DNA from: CAYRUD01 sp964427425
GTDB lineage: Bacteria; Chlamydiota; Chlamydiia; Chlamydiales; FEN-1388
Direction of reading: 5' to 3'
DNA length: 64,000 nt
Assembly: GCA_964427425.1 (NCBI GenBank)
Contig: CAYRUD010000019.1
Coordinates: 1-64,000 of the forward strand
Numbering within the stretch: position 1 is the stretch's first letter; each line of letters begins with the position of its first letter. Under the pieces are notes generated by a model. It saw nothing but the letters and a program-made list of their open reading frames with translations, searched no databases and was not told the origin of the DNA. The translations under genes and the position numbers were made by a program. Shown one piece after another: positions 63,029 through 64,000 of the stretch.

Positions 63029-64000
63029 CTAGACAATGATCTGGAGCTGGTTTTTCTTTACTTGGTTTGCGCTTAAGCCTGTGTTTGCTGGGTCATAATT
63101 AACCAAGTCGCCAATCAGCGTCTGATTAGAGAAGCTATGAACTCGAACGGTCTGAAGAGTGCCTACAACTTCTTTAGGTCCGTGGAACACAACATTCTTC
63201 CAGCATCGAGTTCTACCTTTAAGCATTGTATCATCTTTTGTGCTTGGTCTTTCGACCAAAACTTCAATCTCTTGTCCGAGCATTCCTTGTCTATCTTCAC
63301 GATAGATATCTTCTTGGAGTTCTATGAGGCGTTGGAGTCTCTGTTGCTTAATTTCTTCAGGCACATCATCCTTCCAACGCATAGCAGGCGTTCCTTTTCT
63401 TGGGCTGTAAGCGAAGAGAAATGCCATGGAGAACCGAAGAGCTTTTAATGCTTCATATGTTTCTTCAAACTCTGCGTCTGTCTCAGTAGGAAAACCGACG
63501 ATAATATCTGTTCCTAATGCGGCATTTGGGACAATTGAGCGAAGGAGGGCTACTTTTTCAAAGTACTCTTCTTTTGTATACACTCTATGCATCTTTTTTA
63601 AGACACGGTTAGAGCCTGCTTGAAGAGGAAAGTGGATGAACTCACAAAGGGATGGCAGATCGCGAACTGCTTCCATGAGTTCTCTTGTAATATCGACAGG
63701 ATGGCTTGTCATGAATCTGACGCGCGCAATTCCTGGGATTTTGTCAATTTGATAGAGAAGATCATGAAAGAGGGTGTTCCATTCTGGCCTGTCTTTGCCG
63801 TAGCTGTTGACATTCTGGCCTAATAGGGTGATCTCTTTATACCCTTGTTCAGCAAGTCGCTTGCACTCGTTAATAATATCTTCAGGTGAGCGGGAGACTT
63901 CAGGTCCTCGTGTATAAGGAACCACACAATACGTGCAGTACTTGTCACATCCTCGTATAATAGAGACATATGCTTTTACTGGATCATCGCGACGTGCAAC
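63029..64000 (-). CDS. miaB: tRNA-2-methylthio-N6-dimethylallyladenosine synthase MiaB, 3' part
   Basis: MiaB thiomethylates i6A37 of tRNAs reading UNN codons. The window holds the last 323 codons: the radical SAM cluster (RGCDKYCTYCVVPYTRGPE), LLGQNVNSYG, TSHPVD, HFPLQAGSNRVLKKMHR, DIIVGFPTET, and a C-terminal TRAM domain (EIEVLVERPS). The frame is open through the right edge and its N-terminal UPF0004 domain lies outside the window. LLGQNVNSYG and SGSNRVLKKMxR-type segments distinguish it from mtaB at 51424. Confidence 0.95.
   Translation of the reverse strand, partial: VARRDDPVKAYVSIIRGCDKYCTYCVVPYTRGPEVSRSPEDIINECKRLAEQGYKEITLLGQNVNSYGKDRPEWNTLFHDLLYQIDKIPGIARVRFMTSHPVDITRELMEAVRDLPSLCEFIHFPLQAGSNRVLKKMHRVYTKEEYFEKVALLRSIVPNAALGTDIIVGFPTETDAEFEETYEALKALRFSMAFLFAYSPRKGTPAMRWKDDVPEEIKQQRLQRLIELQEDIYREDRQGMLGQEIEVLVERPSTKDDTMLKGRTRCWKNVVFHGPKEVVGTLQTVRVHSFSNQTLIGDLVNYDPANTGLSANQVKKNQLQIIV

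Overview
The window looks like chromosome from an environmental (non-Chlamydiaceae) member of the Chlamydiae, probably Parachlamydiales. Three things point that way. Several neighbourhoods match chlamydial gene order as I remember it: groEL-groES-pepF with bfn and nif3 nearby; ihfA, a CT266-position gene and accA; mdh, a CT375-like oxidoreductase, a PhnP-like hydrolase and hflX; and a CT865-like gene followed by glgB. A citrate synthase beside mdh fits amoeba-associated chlamydiae, because Chlamydiaceae lack one. There are also many F-box-like, Sel1/TPR-like and caspase-like proteins typical of host-interacting intracellular bacteria. The genus cannot be fixed from sequence alone, and the assignment rests on recognition, not on a search.

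Layout. 1-6000: an effector-like gene set, a shortened and frameshifted MgtE, and an exported GH3 hexosaminidase. 6000-7600: a gene-poor strip with a small exported protein, tRNA-Asn and a decayed copy of that tRNA's 3' end. 7.7-15 kb: housekeeping block (groEL, groES with CIRCE, pepF, bfn, rpiA, nif3). 15.2-21.2 kb: accessory block with a 39-residue repeat protein, a decayed duplicate of its N-terminus, a basic coiled-coil protein, an exported caspase-like protein, a collapsed caspase paralogue and a GT-B-like protein. 21.5-27.4 kb: tyrS, ihfA, L,D-transpeptidase, accA, exported superoxide dismutase and elbB. 27.5-36.1 kb: OppA, an OppA-domain fusion, two tRNA-Ser, carboxypeptidase M32 and a PAP2 phosphatase. 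36.4-39.7 kb: two tandem paralogous F-box-like proteins. 40-48 kb: mdh-gltA, a membrane protein, an FAD oxidoreductase, then the MBL hydrolase-hflX-unknown operon. 48-51 kb: a 1004-residue coiled-coil protein. 51.4-58.2 kb: mtaB, CT865-like, glgB, ligA. 58.3-62.2 kb: two more F-box-like proteins and a KGG-repeat protein. 63-64 kb: the end of miaB.

The housekeeping genes cover protein folding, the pentose pathway, TCA entry, glycogen branching, fatty acid initiation, tRNA modification and DNA ligation. Lineage-specific genes sit between these conserved blocks in small clusters that show tandem duplication and decay: F-box-like pairs, a caspase gene plus its remnant, a repeat protein plus its remnant, and OppA plus its fusion. 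No transposase, integrase, rRNA or CRISPR array was seen.
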